This document shows, piece by piece, positions 26,465-35,873 of a DNA stretch of 64,000 bases. The notes beneath the pieces were generated by a model. The model saw only the letters and a program-made list of their open reading frames with translations. It was not told where the DNA came from and ran no database searches. Each line of letters opens with the position of its first letter. The first letter of the stretch is position 1. This DNA is from Flavobacteriaceae bacterium LYZ1037 (GTDB taxonomy: Bacteria > Bacteroidota > Bacteroidia > Flavobacteriales > Flavobacteriaceae), in the NCBI GenBank assembly GCA_003144015.1, contig QFWS01000007.1, positions 124,001 through 188,000 on the forward strand, read 5' to 3'. The translations under genes and the position numbers were made by a program.

Positions 26465-28756
26465 TTATGTATGAGATTGAATGATTTTAAAGACTAACTC
26501 TTTTGTCAATTTCTCATTGCCTGCCTTTTCTCGTAACAAGTCAAATGGTAATATAAAATCGCAGTCTTTTCCATATTTACTACAGCCATAAGCTGTTTTA
26601 CCTTTTATAATAGTTCCTTTGTTACATTTTGGACAAGTTAGCGTGTCTGGAATTGCTTTTGTTTTTAACTTCTTAGGTTCTAAAATAAGTTGAAAATTAT
26701 CATCAAAACGCAATAGACCTTCAACTGTACCGGTAGTGGTTTTGAAGCCTTTTAAATTGACAGTCGAGCCTTTCTTTAACAATCTTAAAAACTGTTTTTC
26801 AGAAATCTTTTTTTCATGAATATTAAATGGAAGAATAAATTTACAACCTTCTTTATAAGAAGTACATCCATAGGCAGTTTTTCCTTTTATAAGCGTTCCT
26901 TTTTGACATTTCGGACACGTTTCAGCTGTGATGCCAGCCTTCTTTTTTTGTTCTGTTTTTGCTTGCCGTTGCTTGACTACTGTAGCTTGAGAAATATTAG
27001 CCCGATTGGTTTCACTGCGTACTTCATAAACCAAATCATCTACCATTTTTTTCATGTTGATTATAAACTGATTAGCGCTAAATTCTCCTTTTTCAATATC
27101 TTTTAACTGCTTTTCCCATAAGCCTGTAAGTTCTGCCGATTTTAATAATTCATTTTGAATGGTATCAATTAAAGCAATTCCTGTAACCGTAGGAAGTAAT
27201 TGTTTTTTGTTGCGTTTTATATACTGACGCTTAAATAAGGTTTCAATTATATTAGCACGTGTAGATGGTCTGCCAATACCATTTTCTTTCATCAAATCAC
27301 GTAACTCATCGTCGTCCACCTGTTTTCCTGCTGTTTCCATAGCACGAAGAAGGGAAGCTTCAGTAAATTGATTGGGTGGTTTGGTCTGCTTTTCTAGGAA
27401 ACTAGGTTCATGAGGTCCTTTTTCGCCCTTAACAAAAGTTGGTAGTATATCTGATTCTTTCTTATCTTTTTCATCAGATTCAAAAACCACTCGCCATCCT
27501 TTTTTGAGTATTTCTTTCCCTGTTGTTTTAAAATGGACATCTGCAGCTTTTCCTATAACTGTAGTATTTGACACAGAACAATCTTCATAAAAAACAGCAA
27601 TAAAACGTTTCACAATAATATCATAAACCTGTTGCTGATTGTATTGCAAATTTGTTTGAATGCCTGTCGGAATTATCGCGTGATGATCGGTTACTTTTTT
27701 ATCGTTAAAGACTTTAGTCGACTTCTTAATTTTTTTACCTAAAAGAGGTTGTGTTAACGTGGCATAATTAGTTAGCTTTTGAAGAATCCCTGACACTTTT
27801 GGGTACACATCATTGGGTAGAAATGTGGTATCGACTCTGGGATAAGTAACGACTTTCATTTCGTATAATTTCTGAACAATTTTTAAAGTTTCATCTGCCG
27901 AGAATCCAAACTTCGTGTTGCAAAACACTTGTAAGCCTGTTAAATCAAATAGTTTTGGGGCATATTCAGTGCCTTTTTTCTTAGTGATTGATTCAATTTC
28001 AAATTCGTGTTCCTTTACTTTATTGGCTAAAACTTGACCATCTTCCATGTTAGTAAAACGACCTTCTTCATAAGAAAATAAGGTGTCACGATACATGGTT
28101 TGCAGTTCCCAATAAGGCTGTGGTTTAAAACTCTCTATCTCTTTAAATCGGTTTACAACCATAGCAAGTGTTGGGGTTTGCACACGTCCAACTGAAAGAA
28201 CTTGCTTGTATCCACCATGTTTCACGGTGTATAATCGGGTTGCATTCATACCTAATAACCAATCTCCAATAGCTCTAGAAAATCCAGCATAATAGAGATT
28301 GTCATAATTTTCAGAAGGTTTTAAATTCTCAAATCCCTCTTTAATGGCTTCAGTTGTAAGCGAAGAAATCCAGAGCCTTTCAATCTTACCTTTATAATTT
28401 GCTTGATCTAAAACCCATCGCTGAATGAGTTCTCCTTCTTGACCTGCATCACCACAATTTATAACGACTTCAGCTTTATCGAACAAACTCTTTACAATTT
28501 TAAACTGTTTTTGAATGCCAGAATTGCTAACCACTTTTGTTTTAAACTTCTCTGGAAGCATAGGAAGATTATTTAAATCCCAACTTTTCCAATGTGGTTT
28601 GTAATCGTTTGGCTCCATAAGTGTACATAAATGTCCAAATGTATAAGTTACTGCGTAACCATTACCTTCATAGTAACCATCATGCTTATTTTTTGCCCCG
28701 AGAACAGATGCAATCTCTCTGGCAACACTAGGTTTTTCAGCTATACAAACTTTCAT
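26465..28756 (-). CDS. topB: DNA topoisomerase III
   Basis: Type IA topoisomerase, 763 aa. The Toprim domain starts with AEKPSVAREIA, with the acidic cluster GDAGQEGEL (102-110). The active-site Tyr is Y305 in VTYPRVDTTFLP. The C-terminal region has two similar units with CPKC...GKTAYGC...CxFILPF, zinc-ribbon-like, at about 650-690 and 715-750. It resolves single-strand interlinks. A TACTTTG box lies on the minus strand at 28780-28786. Chromosomal and plasmid-borne types are not separable here. Confidence 0.92.
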   Translation of the reverse strand: MKVCIAEKPSVAREIASVLGAKNKHDGYYEGNGYAVTYTFGHLCTLMEPNDYKPHWKSWDLNNLPMLPEKFKTKVVSNSGIQKQFKIVKSLFDKAEVVINCGDAGQEGELIQRWVLDQANYKGKIERLWISSLTTEAIKEGFENLKPSENYDNLYYAGFSRAIGDWLLGMNATRLYTVKHGGYKQVLSVGRVQTPTLAMVVNRFKEIESFKPQPYWELQTMYRDTLFSYEEGRFTNMEDGQVLANKVKEHEFEIESITKKKGTEYAPKLFDLTGLQVFCNTKFGFSADETLKIVQKLYEMKVVTYPRVDTTFLPNDVYPKVSGILQKLTNYATLTQPLLGKKIKKSTKVFNDKKVTDHHAIIPTGIQTNLQYNQQQVYDIIVKRFIAVFYEDCSVSNTTVIGKAADVHFKTTGKEILKKGWRVVFESDEKDKKESDILPTFVKGEKGPHEPSFLEKQTKPPNQFTEASLLRAMETAGKQVDDDELRDLMKENGIGRPSTRANIIETLFKRQYIKRNKKQLLPTVTGIALIDTIQNELLKSAELTGLWEKQLKDIEKGEFSANQFIINMKKMVDDLVYEVRSETNRANISQATVVKQRQAKTEQKKKAGITAETCPKCQKGTLIKGKTAYGCTSYKEGCKFILPFNIHEKKISEKQFLRLLKKGSTVNLKGFKTTTGTVEGLLRFDDNFQLILEPKKLKTKAIPDTLTCPKCNKGTIIKGKTAYGCSKYGKDCDFILPFDLLREKAGNEKLTKELVFKIIQSHT

Positions 28757-28848
28757 TTATGACTCTTTTTACAGTCATGCAAAGTACATTTTTTTATAAA
28801 AATTTTAAACTTTATGGAGACTCAATTTTAAATTTTATTAAAAAATAG

Positions 28849-28879
28849 TTGTGAGATAATTTGCTTAATCGTAATATTG
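28849..28879 (+). promoter_or_regulatory. probable ars operon promoter
   Basis: TTG (28849-28851), a 20-nt spacer and TAATATTG (28872-28879), one base off TAnnTTTG. It lies 25 nt upstream of the arsR start, where an ArsR dimer could overlap it. Confidence 0.4.
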
Positions 28880-28904
28880 CAATGAACAAATAAAAGAGAA
28901 TGTC

Positions 28905-29237
28905 ATGGGACTTACCAAATCAGAAATATTTACAGATGAGCAAAACAGAATGGCATTGATAGCTAAAGCTTTTGGCCATCCTGCTAGAATTGCCATTCTA
29001 CAACATCTGTTTAAATTAAATAGTTGTGTGTGTGGCGATTTGGTTAGCGAAATTGGTTTGGCACAACCAACCATTTCTCAACATCTAAAAGAATTAAAAA
29101 ACTTAAAGATAATTAAAGGAAATATAGAAGGAACAAGTGTTTGTTATTGTATAGACCAAAAAGAATGGCAAAATATAAAACACATGTTTTTACAGTTTTT
29201 TGAGCAAGAGCCTGTTGTAAATGGCGATTGTTGTTAA
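28905..29237 (+). CDS. arsR: ArsR/SmtB family metalloid-sensing repressor
   Basis: It has 110 aa and a winged-helix HTH, ALIAKAFGHPARIAILQHLF. The recognition helix is AQPTISQHLKELKNLKII. The sensor motif SCVCGDLV holds the Cys pair on the alpha3 helix, as in arsenite-responsive ArsR. The protein also ends in GDCC, a vicinal Cys pair at the extreme C-terminus. It is the first gene of a four-gene arsenic operon and should release DNA on As(III) or Sb(III) binding. Confidence 0.93.
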   Translation: MGLTKSEIFTDEQNRMALIAKAFGHPARIAILQHLFKLNSCVCGDLVSEIGLAQPTISQHLKELKNLKIIKGNIEGTSVCYCIDQKEWQNIKHMFLQFFEQEPVVNGDCC

Positions 29238-29275
29238 CACACTATTTTAAATTATCTCATTAATTAATAATTATT

Positions 29276-29743
29276 ATGAAACTATCAGAAATTAAACAGC
29301 ATTTAAAAAAATTAGAAACTATTGCATTTCAACTACCAGATGGAGCTTTGGTACCAAGTCATTTCCACGTTACAGAAGTTGGAAAAATAGATAAACACTT
29401 TATAGATTGTGGTGGTACTATTAGAAAAGAATCTGTCATCAACTTTCAGCTTTGGGAAGAAAATGATTATAACCACAGATTACATCCTGAAAAACTAGTG
29501 CAAATTATTGAGCTTTCAGAACGTGTATTAGAACTTCCTGATTTAGAAATAGAAGTGGAATATCAAGGTGAAACAATTGGAAAATTTGGTTTAGATTTTG
29601 AAGAGACCCATTTTTTATTAACCAACAAACAGACAGATTGCTTAGCCAAAGAAAAATGTGGTATTCCTGAAGCGAAACCAAAAATGAAACTTTCTGAATT
29701 GCAAAATACGTCTTGCTGTACGCCAGAGTCAGGATGTTGCTAA
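29276..29743 (+). CDS. DUF6428 family protein with Cys-rich tail
   Basis: It has 155 aa and is cytoplasmic. The globular part (1-120) has mixed strands. The C-terminal part holds seven Cys residues, including CLAKEKCG and the tail SCCTPESGCC. The family is found next to arsR and acr3 in Bacteroidota and has no proven role. The paired cysteines suggest arsenite binding, perhaps passing it to the pump; that is inference. It lies between arsR (38 nt) and the reductase gene (26 nt). Confidence 0.85.
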   Translation: MKLSEIKQHLKKLETIAFQLPDGALVPSHFHVTEVGKIDKHFIDCGGTIRKESVINFQLWEENDYNHRLHPEKLVQIIELSERVLELPDLEIEVEYQGETIGKFGLDFEETHFLLTNKQTDCLAKEKCGIPEAKPKMKLSELQNTSCCTPESGCC

Positions 29744-29769
29744 CAATTATGAATTTTAAAAATTAAAGA

Positions 29770-30381
29770 ATGTTTCCAAAAATTAACGCATTAATAACAA
29801 CTTTTGATACAAATTCTATAATTGAAAGTAGAAAAGAAGTATTAAAATCATTAATTACTTATATTCAAGAAAAGGTTTCAAATAAAGAAGAAGTTCGTTT
29901 AAACTTTATCTGCACACACAATTCGAGACGAAGTCATTTGTCACAAGTTTGGGCTCAGACGATGGCTCATCACTTTCAGATAAGTTTAGTTTCTTGTTAT
30001 TCTGGAGGAACAGAAGCAACTGCATTATATCCTAAAGTAGCAGAAACATGTAAACAAATGGGATTTTATGTTCAGATGTTATCTGAAGGAATAAATCCAA
30101 TTTACAGTATTAAATATTCAGAAAATGAACATCCAATTATTGGTTTTTCAAAATTATATAACCATGCTTTTAACCCAGAAAATCAATTTGCAGCTATCAT
30201 GACTTGCTCTCAAGCAGATGCTGGTTGTCCATTCATTGCAGGAGCAGAAAAGCGTATTCCAATTACCTATGAAGACCCTAAAGCTTCTGACAACTCACCA
30301 GGTCAAACCGAAGTTTATGCAAACAGAAGTTTGCAAATAGCTACAGAAATGTTTTATGTGTTTTCTCAAATAAATAAATAG
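29770..30381 (+). CDS. low-molecular-weight phosphatase-like arsenate reductase
   Basis: It has 203 aa. The catalytic P-loop C-x5-R is CTHNSRRS near residue 48, preceded by VRLNFI as in LMW-PTP and ArsC of the thioredoxin-linked class. Additional Cys residues ([20 protein letters not shown]) could form the redox relay. It probably reduces arsenate to arsenite for the Acr3 pump 4 nt downstream. A tyrosine phosphatase activity cannot be excluded. Confidence 0.85.
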   Translation: MFPKINALITTFDTNSIIESRKEVLKSLITYIQEKVSNKEEVRLNFICTHNSRRSHLSQVWAQTMAHHFQISLVSCYSGGTEATALYPKVAETCKQMGFYVQMLSEGINPIYSIKYSENEHPIIGFSKLYNHAFNPENQFAAIMTCSQADAGCPFIAGAEKRIPITYEDPKASDNSPGQTEVYANRSLQIATEMFYVFSQINK

Positions 30382-30385
30382 TAAA

Positions 30386-31420
30386 ATGTCTTCAACCAAA
30401 AAACTTAGTTTTCTCGATAGTTATTTAACGCTTTGGATTTTTATAGCCATGGCAGTAGGAGTAGGGGTTGGCTATTTAATTCCATCTGTCCCAGATTATA
30501 TCCATTCGTTTAGTAGTGGTTCAACCAACATACCAATTGCTATAGGATTGATTTTAATGATGTATCCACCATTAGCTAAGGTTAATTATGCCTTATTACC
30601 TAAAATTTTTAAAGATGTAAAAATTCTATCTATTTCATTGGTTTTGAACTGGATTATTGGACCAGTATTAATGTTTATACTGGCGATTACCTTTTTGCAA
30701 GATTATCCAGAATATATGGTTGGGTTGATATTAATTGGTTTGGCCAGATGCATTGCTATGGTTTTAGTTTGGAACGATTTAGCAGAAGGAAGCAGTGAAT
30801 ATGGAGCTGGTTTGGTAGCTTTAAATAGTATTTTTCAAGTGTTTGCTTATAGTTTTTATGCCTGGGTATTTATTACTGTTTTACCACCCTATTTTGGGTT
30901 TGAAGGAGCCATTGTGGATATTTCTATTGCTACAATTGCCGAAAGTGTGGCTATTTATTTAGGGATCCCTTTTTTATTAGGTTATTTAAGTAGGAAAATA
31001 TTGGTGAAATTAAAAGGGGAAACCTGGTATAATGAAGTGTATATTCCTAAAGTATCACCTATAACATTGATTGCTTTATTATTTACAATTGTAGTGATGT
31101 TTTCTCTTAAAGGGGAACTGATAGTACAAATACCAATGGATGTTGTAATTATTGCCATTCCTCTTTTAATCTATTTTGCATTGATGTTTTTAATCGGATT
31201 TTTTATAAGTAAAGCAATGGGAGCAACTTACGATAAAAATGCTGCTATTGCCTTTACAGCTGCTGGAAATAATTTCGAATTAGCCATTGCTGTAGCCATA
31301 GCCGTCTTTGGTTTAAATTCAGGACAAGCTTTTACAGGAGTTATTGGACCGTTAGTGGAAGTACCAGCATTAATATTATTAGTACGTGTTGCTTTTTGGT
31401 TACGTAAGCGATATTATTAA
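30386..31420 (+). CDS. acr3: ACR3 family arsenite efflux permease
   Basis: Exports arsenite through the inner membrane by proton antiport. It has 344 aa and about ten membrane helices. The family-conserved Cys is in [18 protein letters not shown] near residue 120, followed by AALNS-like [10 protein letters not shown]. The late motif [21 protein letters not shown] carries the conserved acidic residue. It is the last gene of the ars operon. Confidence 0.94.
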   Translation: MSSTKKLSFLDSYLTLWIFIAMAVGVGVGYLIPSVPDYIHSFSSGSTNIPIAIGLILMMYPPLAKVNYALLPKIFKDVKILSISLVLNWIIGPVLMFILAITFLQDYPEYMVGLILIGLARCIAMVLVWNDLAEGSSEYGAGLVALNSIFQVFAYSFYAWVFITVLPPYFGFEGAIVDISIATIAESVAIYLGIPFLLGYLSRKILVKLKGETWYNEVYIPKVSPITLIALLFTIVVMFSLKGELIVQIPMDVVIIAIPLLIYFALMFLIGFFISKAMGATYDKNAAIAFTAAGNNFELAIAVAIAVFGLNSGQAFTGVIGPLVEVPALILLVRVAFWLRKRYY

Positions 31421-31456
31421 ATCTCTTATTGCAAAGAAAATCATTTATTTATCTTG

Positions 31457-31464
31457 TATATTTG
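31457..31464 (+). promoter_or_regulatory. -7 element of the TPR-HTH regulator gene
   Basis: Perfect TATATTTG, 30 nt upstream of the GTG start at 31494; it supports that start. No clear -33 TTG. Confidence 0.5.
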
Positions 31465-31493
31465 AGATAACTAAACCAACTTTATTTTAATAA

Positions 31494-33248
31494 GTGAATC
31501 TAATCAAGTATATATTACTTAGTGCATGTTTCATAAATACTTTTTTATGTAATGCTCAAGAATCACTTACAAGTGAACAAGCTTTAAAACAATTTGATTC
31601 TATAACTGCAGTTATGGATGAATCATTTTCTGAAAATGATATAAAAACTTTTAGACGCGAATCTTTTTCCGAAAAACAGCTTCAAGTATATCTGTCCCAA
31701 CATTTTAAACGTATGGATTTATTGCCATATATAGAAGGACATTACAATTTAAAGCTAAATAGATATATGCATTCGGGAAATTGGTTTCGGGAAATAGGGT
31801 TTCCTAAAGAATCTATTAAGTCTTGTGAAGATTTTTTTAAATATTATAGAACTATTGAAGATAAGGCAACCGAGTCCGAAAAAAAAGCATTTCTTGAAAT
31901 GATAACGTTTACTCATAGCATGTTAGCAATAGGCTACTCAAAATTGGGGATGTTTGATCTGGCAAATGCAGAACATAAAAAAAATATTGAGTATACTAAA
32001 AACCTAGATGTTATTTCTTATGCTTCTGCTATTAATAATTATGGACTCTATTTTTACTGGTTCAAGAAAGAGTTAGATCCAGCTTTAATGAACTTCAATT
32101 TAGCCTATCAGATTACAAACAAACATTTTCCTACCCATACATTAATTGGTAGTATTAGAGATAATTTAGCCGATGTGTATGTAGATCAAGGAAATTATAA
32201 TGATGCTTTACCATTATATCAAACCAATTTTGAGTTTTATAAAGTGGCACTCGATGAAGAATTATTTACAATAGATGTTCCAAGATTAATAAATGCAGGA
32301 AGTCAATTAGTGATTACTTTTATACATATAGGAGAATTAGAAAAAGCGAATCAAGCGTTTAAAGAACTTGAAGCAGTCATGACGAATCGTGATTATATTA
32401 AAAGAATTACATCTGATGCTAAACTAACTTTTTTAAATGCCAAAGCGCGTTTGTTTGAAAAACAAAATAACTACAAAGAAGCTTATAATACGGCTAATCT
32501 CATAAAGGAATATTCAGATAGTTTGATTAATATATCTGAATTAGCTGGATTAAAATGGCGTGATGAATTGAATAATATCACACTAGATAGGATTTCGTTG
32601 AATTTTAAAATAGATAGAATTGAAAAAGAAAACAAAATACGAAGCCAACGGTCTAAACTTTTAATTGTAAGCTTATTATCTTCTTTAGTCCTTATTTTAT
32701 TGTTATCCTTGTTTTTAAGAAGGCGACAACACCTAATAAATGCAAATAACAAGCAATTACTTGCTGAACAATCTAGAGATTTAATAGCATTAAAAAATGA
32801 GCAATTAGAATCTGAAATTGATTCTAAAAAAAGAGATTTATCAGATTTTGCTATTAACCTATCGCAAAATCAAGTTTGGGCAGAATCTTTGGCCGACAAA
32901 TTGACTACCATAAAAGAAGCGAACCCTAAAGAACAAAGTTTATTACTAGATGATTTAGAGCAATTTATTCAAAATAAAATAACAGTTGATGGTGATACCA
33001 AAGAGTTTTATGAACGTCTAGATAAATTAAGTGATTCATTTTATAGCGAACTTACAAGTTTGTTCCCTAATTTAAGTAAAAACGAAATTCGGTTATGTTC
33101 TTTAATCCGTCTTAAAATGGACAGTCGAAATATTGCCACACTACAAAACATAACTGTTTCTTCACTAAACACAAGTCGATATCGACTTAGAAAAAAACTT
33201 CATTTATCTGAAAATGAAGATTTAGACGATTTTATTCAAAATATATAA
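31494..33248 (+). CDS. membrane-anchored TPR sensor with C-terminal HTH
   Basis: It has 584 aa with a GTG start. The signal peptide ends LCNAQ (1-22). A periplasmic TPR-rich helical region (30-370) includes SYASAINNYGLYFYWF and IGSIRDNLADVYVDQGNYNDALPLYQ. One membrane helix is near 388-408 (LLIVSLLSSLVLILLLSLF). A cytoplasmic coiled coil follows (415-455), then an HTH domain near 520-580 with LTSLFPNLSKNEIRLCSLIRLKMDSRNIATL, LuxR-like. This design is common in Flavobacteriaceae as a one-component signal transducer. It may act on the secreted-protein gene downstream. Confidence 0.88.
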   Translation: MNLIKYILLSACFINTFLCNAQESLTSEQALKQFDSITAVMDESFSENDIKTFRRESFSEKQLQVYLSQHFKRMDLLPYIEGHYNLKLNRYMHSGNWFREIGFPKESIKSCEDFFKYYRTIEDKATESEKKAFLEMITFTHSMLAIGYSKLGMFDLANAEHKKNIEYTKNLDVISYASAINNYGLYFYWFKKELDPALMNFNLAYQITNKHFPTHTLIGSIRDNLADVYVDQGNYNDALPLYQTNFEFYKVALDEELFTIDVPRLINAGSQLVITFIHIGELEKANQAFKELEAVMTNRDYIKRITSDAKLTFLNAKARLFEKQNNYKEAYNTANLIKEYSDSLINISELAGLKWRDELNNITLDRISLNFKIDRIEKENKIRSQRSKLLIVSLLSSLVLILLLSLFLRRRQHLINANNKQLLAEQSRDLIALKNEQLESEIDSKKRDLSDFAINLSQNQVWAESLADKLTTIKEANPKEQSLLLDDLEQFIQNKITVDGDTKEFYERLDKLSDSFYSELTSLFPNLSKNEIRLCSLIRLKMDSRNIATLQNITVSSLNTSRYRLRKKLHLSENEDLDDFIQNI

Positions 33249-33298
33249 ATAGCTAATAATTAGCGCTTTAACAAGTTTTATTAGATATTTTTTTAAAA

Positions 33299-33342
33299 CT
33301 GTCTATTAATTGTCTATTCCCTGTGCATTATCTGTCTATCTG
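33299..33342. promoter_or_regulatory. four-unit 11-bp direct-repeat array
   Basis: GTCTAT occurs at 33301, 33312 and 33334, and the related GTGCAT at 33323, so four units repeat every 11 bp, each preceded by CT or TT. This is the geometry of OmpR/PhoB-type winged-helix sites. It lies 30-73 bp upstream of TACATTCG (33372-33379), a one-mismatch -7 box, which fits an activator site for the secreted protein at 33450. Confidence 0.45.
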
Positions 33343-33449
33343 TATTTCAAGGACTTAAGTGAGTTTTGTTCTACATTCGTTTCATATCAAATTAATCCCA
33401 TAAAACATTAATAATAGCAACTAATGTATAATCTTAAAATCTTAAAATT

Positions 33450-33962
33450 ATGAAAACGTATGTACTTGGTATTTTATTTTTAGGCTTCACCAACCTTATG
33501 ATTGCACAAAATGATTTAGCTATTTTAACACCTTCAAATAAAACGGTGTATTCGTCTAGCAAAACAGTTCTTAATGCTGATTATTTAAATACAGTTACTC
33601 ATCAAGATTTTTCAAAAAAGATTGAAAAACTTCAAAATCTGGTTGCTAATTACGATATTAAAAGCTCAGAGGTTTATCAATCAAAAAGTAATGGTAGCTA
33701 TACAGTTAATTTTAAAGAAGGGAATAACCTTATAACTGCTGTTTATAACAAAAAAGGAAATTTAGAGAGTTGTGAAGAAAGTTATCAAGCTATTAAGTTG
33801 CCTTTCACTATTAGTTCAGATTTAATGAAAGAATATCCTAAATGGTCAATTAAAGAGGTGAAATGCGATATTACTTATACCGAAAATAAAGAGCGTACAA
33901 TTATTTATAAAGTGTCGATTAATAAAGACAATAAAACAAAAAACATTACTATTAAAGTATAA
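33450..33962 (+). CDS. secreted PepSY-like protein of unknown function
   Basis: It has 170 aa. The signal peptide ends MIAQ (1-19). The mature protein has a repeating pattern of NG.YTVNFKEGNNLITAVYNKKGNLESCEESY and a second half-unit (IKLPFTISSDLMKEYPKWSIKEVK) resembling PepSY-like/BLIP-fold periplasmic proteins of Bacteroidota. Homologues are sometimes misnamed nicotinate-nucleotide adenylyltransferase; nothing here supports that. It lies downstream of the 11-bp array and the TPR-HTH regulator. Confidence 0.78.
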   Translation: MKTYVLGILFLGFTNLMIAQNDLAILTPSNKTVYSSSKTVLNADYLNTVTHQDFSKKIEKLQNLVANYDIKSSEVYQSKSNGSYTVNFKEGNNLITAVYNKKGNLESCEESYQAIKLPFTISSDLMKEYPKWSIKEVKCDITYTENKERTIIYKVSINKDNKTKNITIKV

Positions 33963-33987
33963 TCATTACCCTTAGTTAATTATTGAG

Positions 33988-34024
33988 AAAAGCGGAATTT
34001 AATTTTTTGAATTCCGTTTTTTAT
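33988..34024. terminator. bidirectional terminator
   Basis: CGGAATT (33993-33999) pairs with AATTCCG (34010-34016), extended by a G-T pair and A-T pairs on both sides. T-runs on either strand serve the convergent secreted-protein and M23 peptidase genes. Confidence 0.8.
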
Positions 34025-34924
34025 TTATTCAATAATTAATTTCTGACCAATACGTAACGTGCTGTTTCGACTCATATGATTGCTTTTACATAGAGCAGCA
34101 ATACTTGTGCTATTTCTAGATGAAATACGTGACAAAGTATCTCCTTTTTTTACAATATAAACACGAGCTGGTTTGTTCATACTAGCAATAGCAGCTTCCT
34201 CAGTAGAAAATATTTCTAAATGACTTTGGCGTTTACTATTATGTAATTCTGGACGTGTCCAAGTTTTAGTAATCCAAAGATCTTTAGCTCGAACGTTATT
34301 GTTCTCATCAAAATCTAATAGAGATTCTGGGTGCACAGGAATGCCTTTGTATGTCATTTCTAAATGTAAATGACTCCCTCTAGCATTTCCAGAAGTACCA
34401 CCTTTACCTAAATAAGAACCAGCTACAACAGTATCATTTTCCTTAACACCATAACGAGATAAATGGGCATATAAAGTTTCTAAACCATTATGATGTCTTA
34501 CAACAACCGTTCTTCCGTGTCCAGAACTATAATTAGCAAATCGAACCACTCCATCAAACATAGCAAACAAACTGTCTCCAGTTATTAAATCGATATCGAT
34601 GCCTTTATGAGCACGACCTTTTCGCCAACCATAACGTGAGGTTATTACTTTGCTTCTTGAAATAGGAGAGATGTAATTTGAATCTTTAAATTGAATGTGT
34701 AGAGGAAATTTTTCCTCAGTATTATAATCTATTTTTATTTTACTAGTATCCCAATATTCTGCAGTTATATCTACTGCGTTTTCTTTGCTGTTTAAAGTCG
34801 TTAAATAGTGACTTAAACTGTCTATTAATGCGGATGATTCTGGTGTGTTAAATTCAGGGGATAAATTTTGTGAAAATGAATTGAAGGATAAACACAAAAT
34901 AATTAGGGCAATAATTGTTTTCAT
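34025..34924 (-). CDS. M23 family peptidoglycan peptidase with LysM domain
   Basis: It has 299 aa. The signal peptide ends SFSQ (1-19). The M23 zinc motifs are RKGRAHKGIDIDL near 112 and SHLHLEM near 193, with VVRHHNGLETLYAHLSRYG between. The C-terminal LysM (254-299) reads YIVKKGDTLSRISSRNSTSIAALCKSN and binds glycan. It cuts peptide cross-links in the periplasm, for cell growth or division. A TAATTTG box lies 15 nt upstream at 34939-34945 on the minus strand. Confidence 0.93.
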   Translation of the reverse strand: MKTIIALIILCLSFNSFSQNLSPEFNTPESSALIDSLSHYLTTLNSKENAVDITAEYWDTSKIKIDYNTEEKFPLHIQFKDSNYISPISRSKVITSRYGWRKGRAHKGIDIDLITGDSLFAMFDGVVRFANYSSGHGRTVVVRHHNGLETLYAHLSRYGVKENDTVVAGSYLGKGGTSGNARGSHLHLEMTYKGIPVHPESLLDFDENNNVRAKDLWITKTWTRPELHNSKRQSHLEIFSTEEAAIASMNKPARVYIVKKGDTLSRISSRNSTSIAALCKSNHMSRNSTLRIGQKLIIE

Positions 34925-35300
34925 ATATTATTAATTGTCAAATTACTAACTTTACTTTTTAGTAAATTTGGCGTTGATTTACATTTCTTCTCGACGAAAA
35001 TAATAAAAACAACGATTAAAAACACATTGTATTGTATTTTGGACTTGTTTTTTGATAATATTTAACATTTTTTGCACCCTAATAATTGATAAAATGTTGA
35101 TTATCATTTGATTAATTTATATTAGAATAATTGAAATTTAACACACTTTCTCATATCAATGTCTATGTGGTATGTCTTTTAAAAAAAACCATCGTCAAGA
35201 ATAACAAACTAGTAATTCATTATTCCATAAAAATTCAATATGTAGTTAATTAGTTTTATTAATTTTATAAGACATAACATATGTTTTCTAATTAGAAACT
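34925..35300. other. 376-nt AT-rich gap
   Basis: Apart from the weak -7 box of the M23 gene, no gene, RNA or clear repeat was found. It separates the peptidase from a decayed transporter, so it may include eroded control sequence of that gene. Confidence 0.4.
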
Positions 35301-35782
35301 ATGAGTCAACCTAAAAGTGGTGTATTAATTATCCTTTCGTTCTTTTCATTTTATGTTATTTGGGGTTCTACCTTTTTATTAAATAAGATTGTAGTTTTAG
35401 AAGTGTCCCCATTATTATTAGCATCTATACGATTTCTATTGGCTGGAGGACTTATAATTATTATCTCAAAACTCTTAAAACTGTCGTTAAAAATATCAAG
35501 TCAACAACTTAAAACTGCATCATAGCAGGATTTTTATTTTTGGTTTATGGAAATGGTGTTTTTGTTTGGGCATTTAACAATTTACTTAAAGTAGTTTCTG
35601 CAGAGAAAGTTTCTACATCTGCTTATGTAAATCCAGTTATTGCTTCATTTTTAGGATGGTATGTTTTAGATGAATATATTTCTTTACAGAATATTTTAGC
35701 TGTATTTATTCTTTTAATGGGTGTTTATTTTATTAATTCTAAGAAAAAGTTTGCCATATTTAATAGGTTCAGAAATAAATAA
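35301..35782 (+). pseudogene. EamA/DMT transporter remnant with frameshift and internal deletion
   Basis: Two pieces in different frames. Piece 1 (35301-35525) encodes the usual DMT start FSFYVIWGSTFLLNKI and ASIRFLLAGGLI. The reading then shifts by one base near 35518; without the shift it would run on as IIAGFLFLVYGNGVFVWA. Directly after VWA the protein jumps to FNNLLKVVSAEKVSTSAYVNPVIASFLGWYVLDE, which belongs to the last quarter of the family. About 150 residues are left of roughly 300. The middle helices are gone, so transport function is unlikely. Confidence 0.85.
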
Positions 35783-35873
35783 CATCTAATGACTTTAAAA
35801 ATTGATAAAAACAAGCCTATTCTTCTAACTTTTTAGCTACTTTGTATCATTAACCGAATTAACAAGACAAATC

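Noticed and set aside
26465-28756. Toprim motif of TopB reads DAGQEGE, apparently lacking the second Asp
   Set aside because: DAGxEGE is seen in other TopB groups, so this is a family variant rather than a lesion.
33252-33264. Hairpin GCTAATAATTAGC after the TPR-HTH gene
   Set aside because: Five base pairs and no T-run; too weak to call a terminator.
33450-33962. Possible nicotinate-nucleotide adenylyltransferase
   Set aside because: The protein is secreted and lacks the nucleotidyltransferase HxGH motif.
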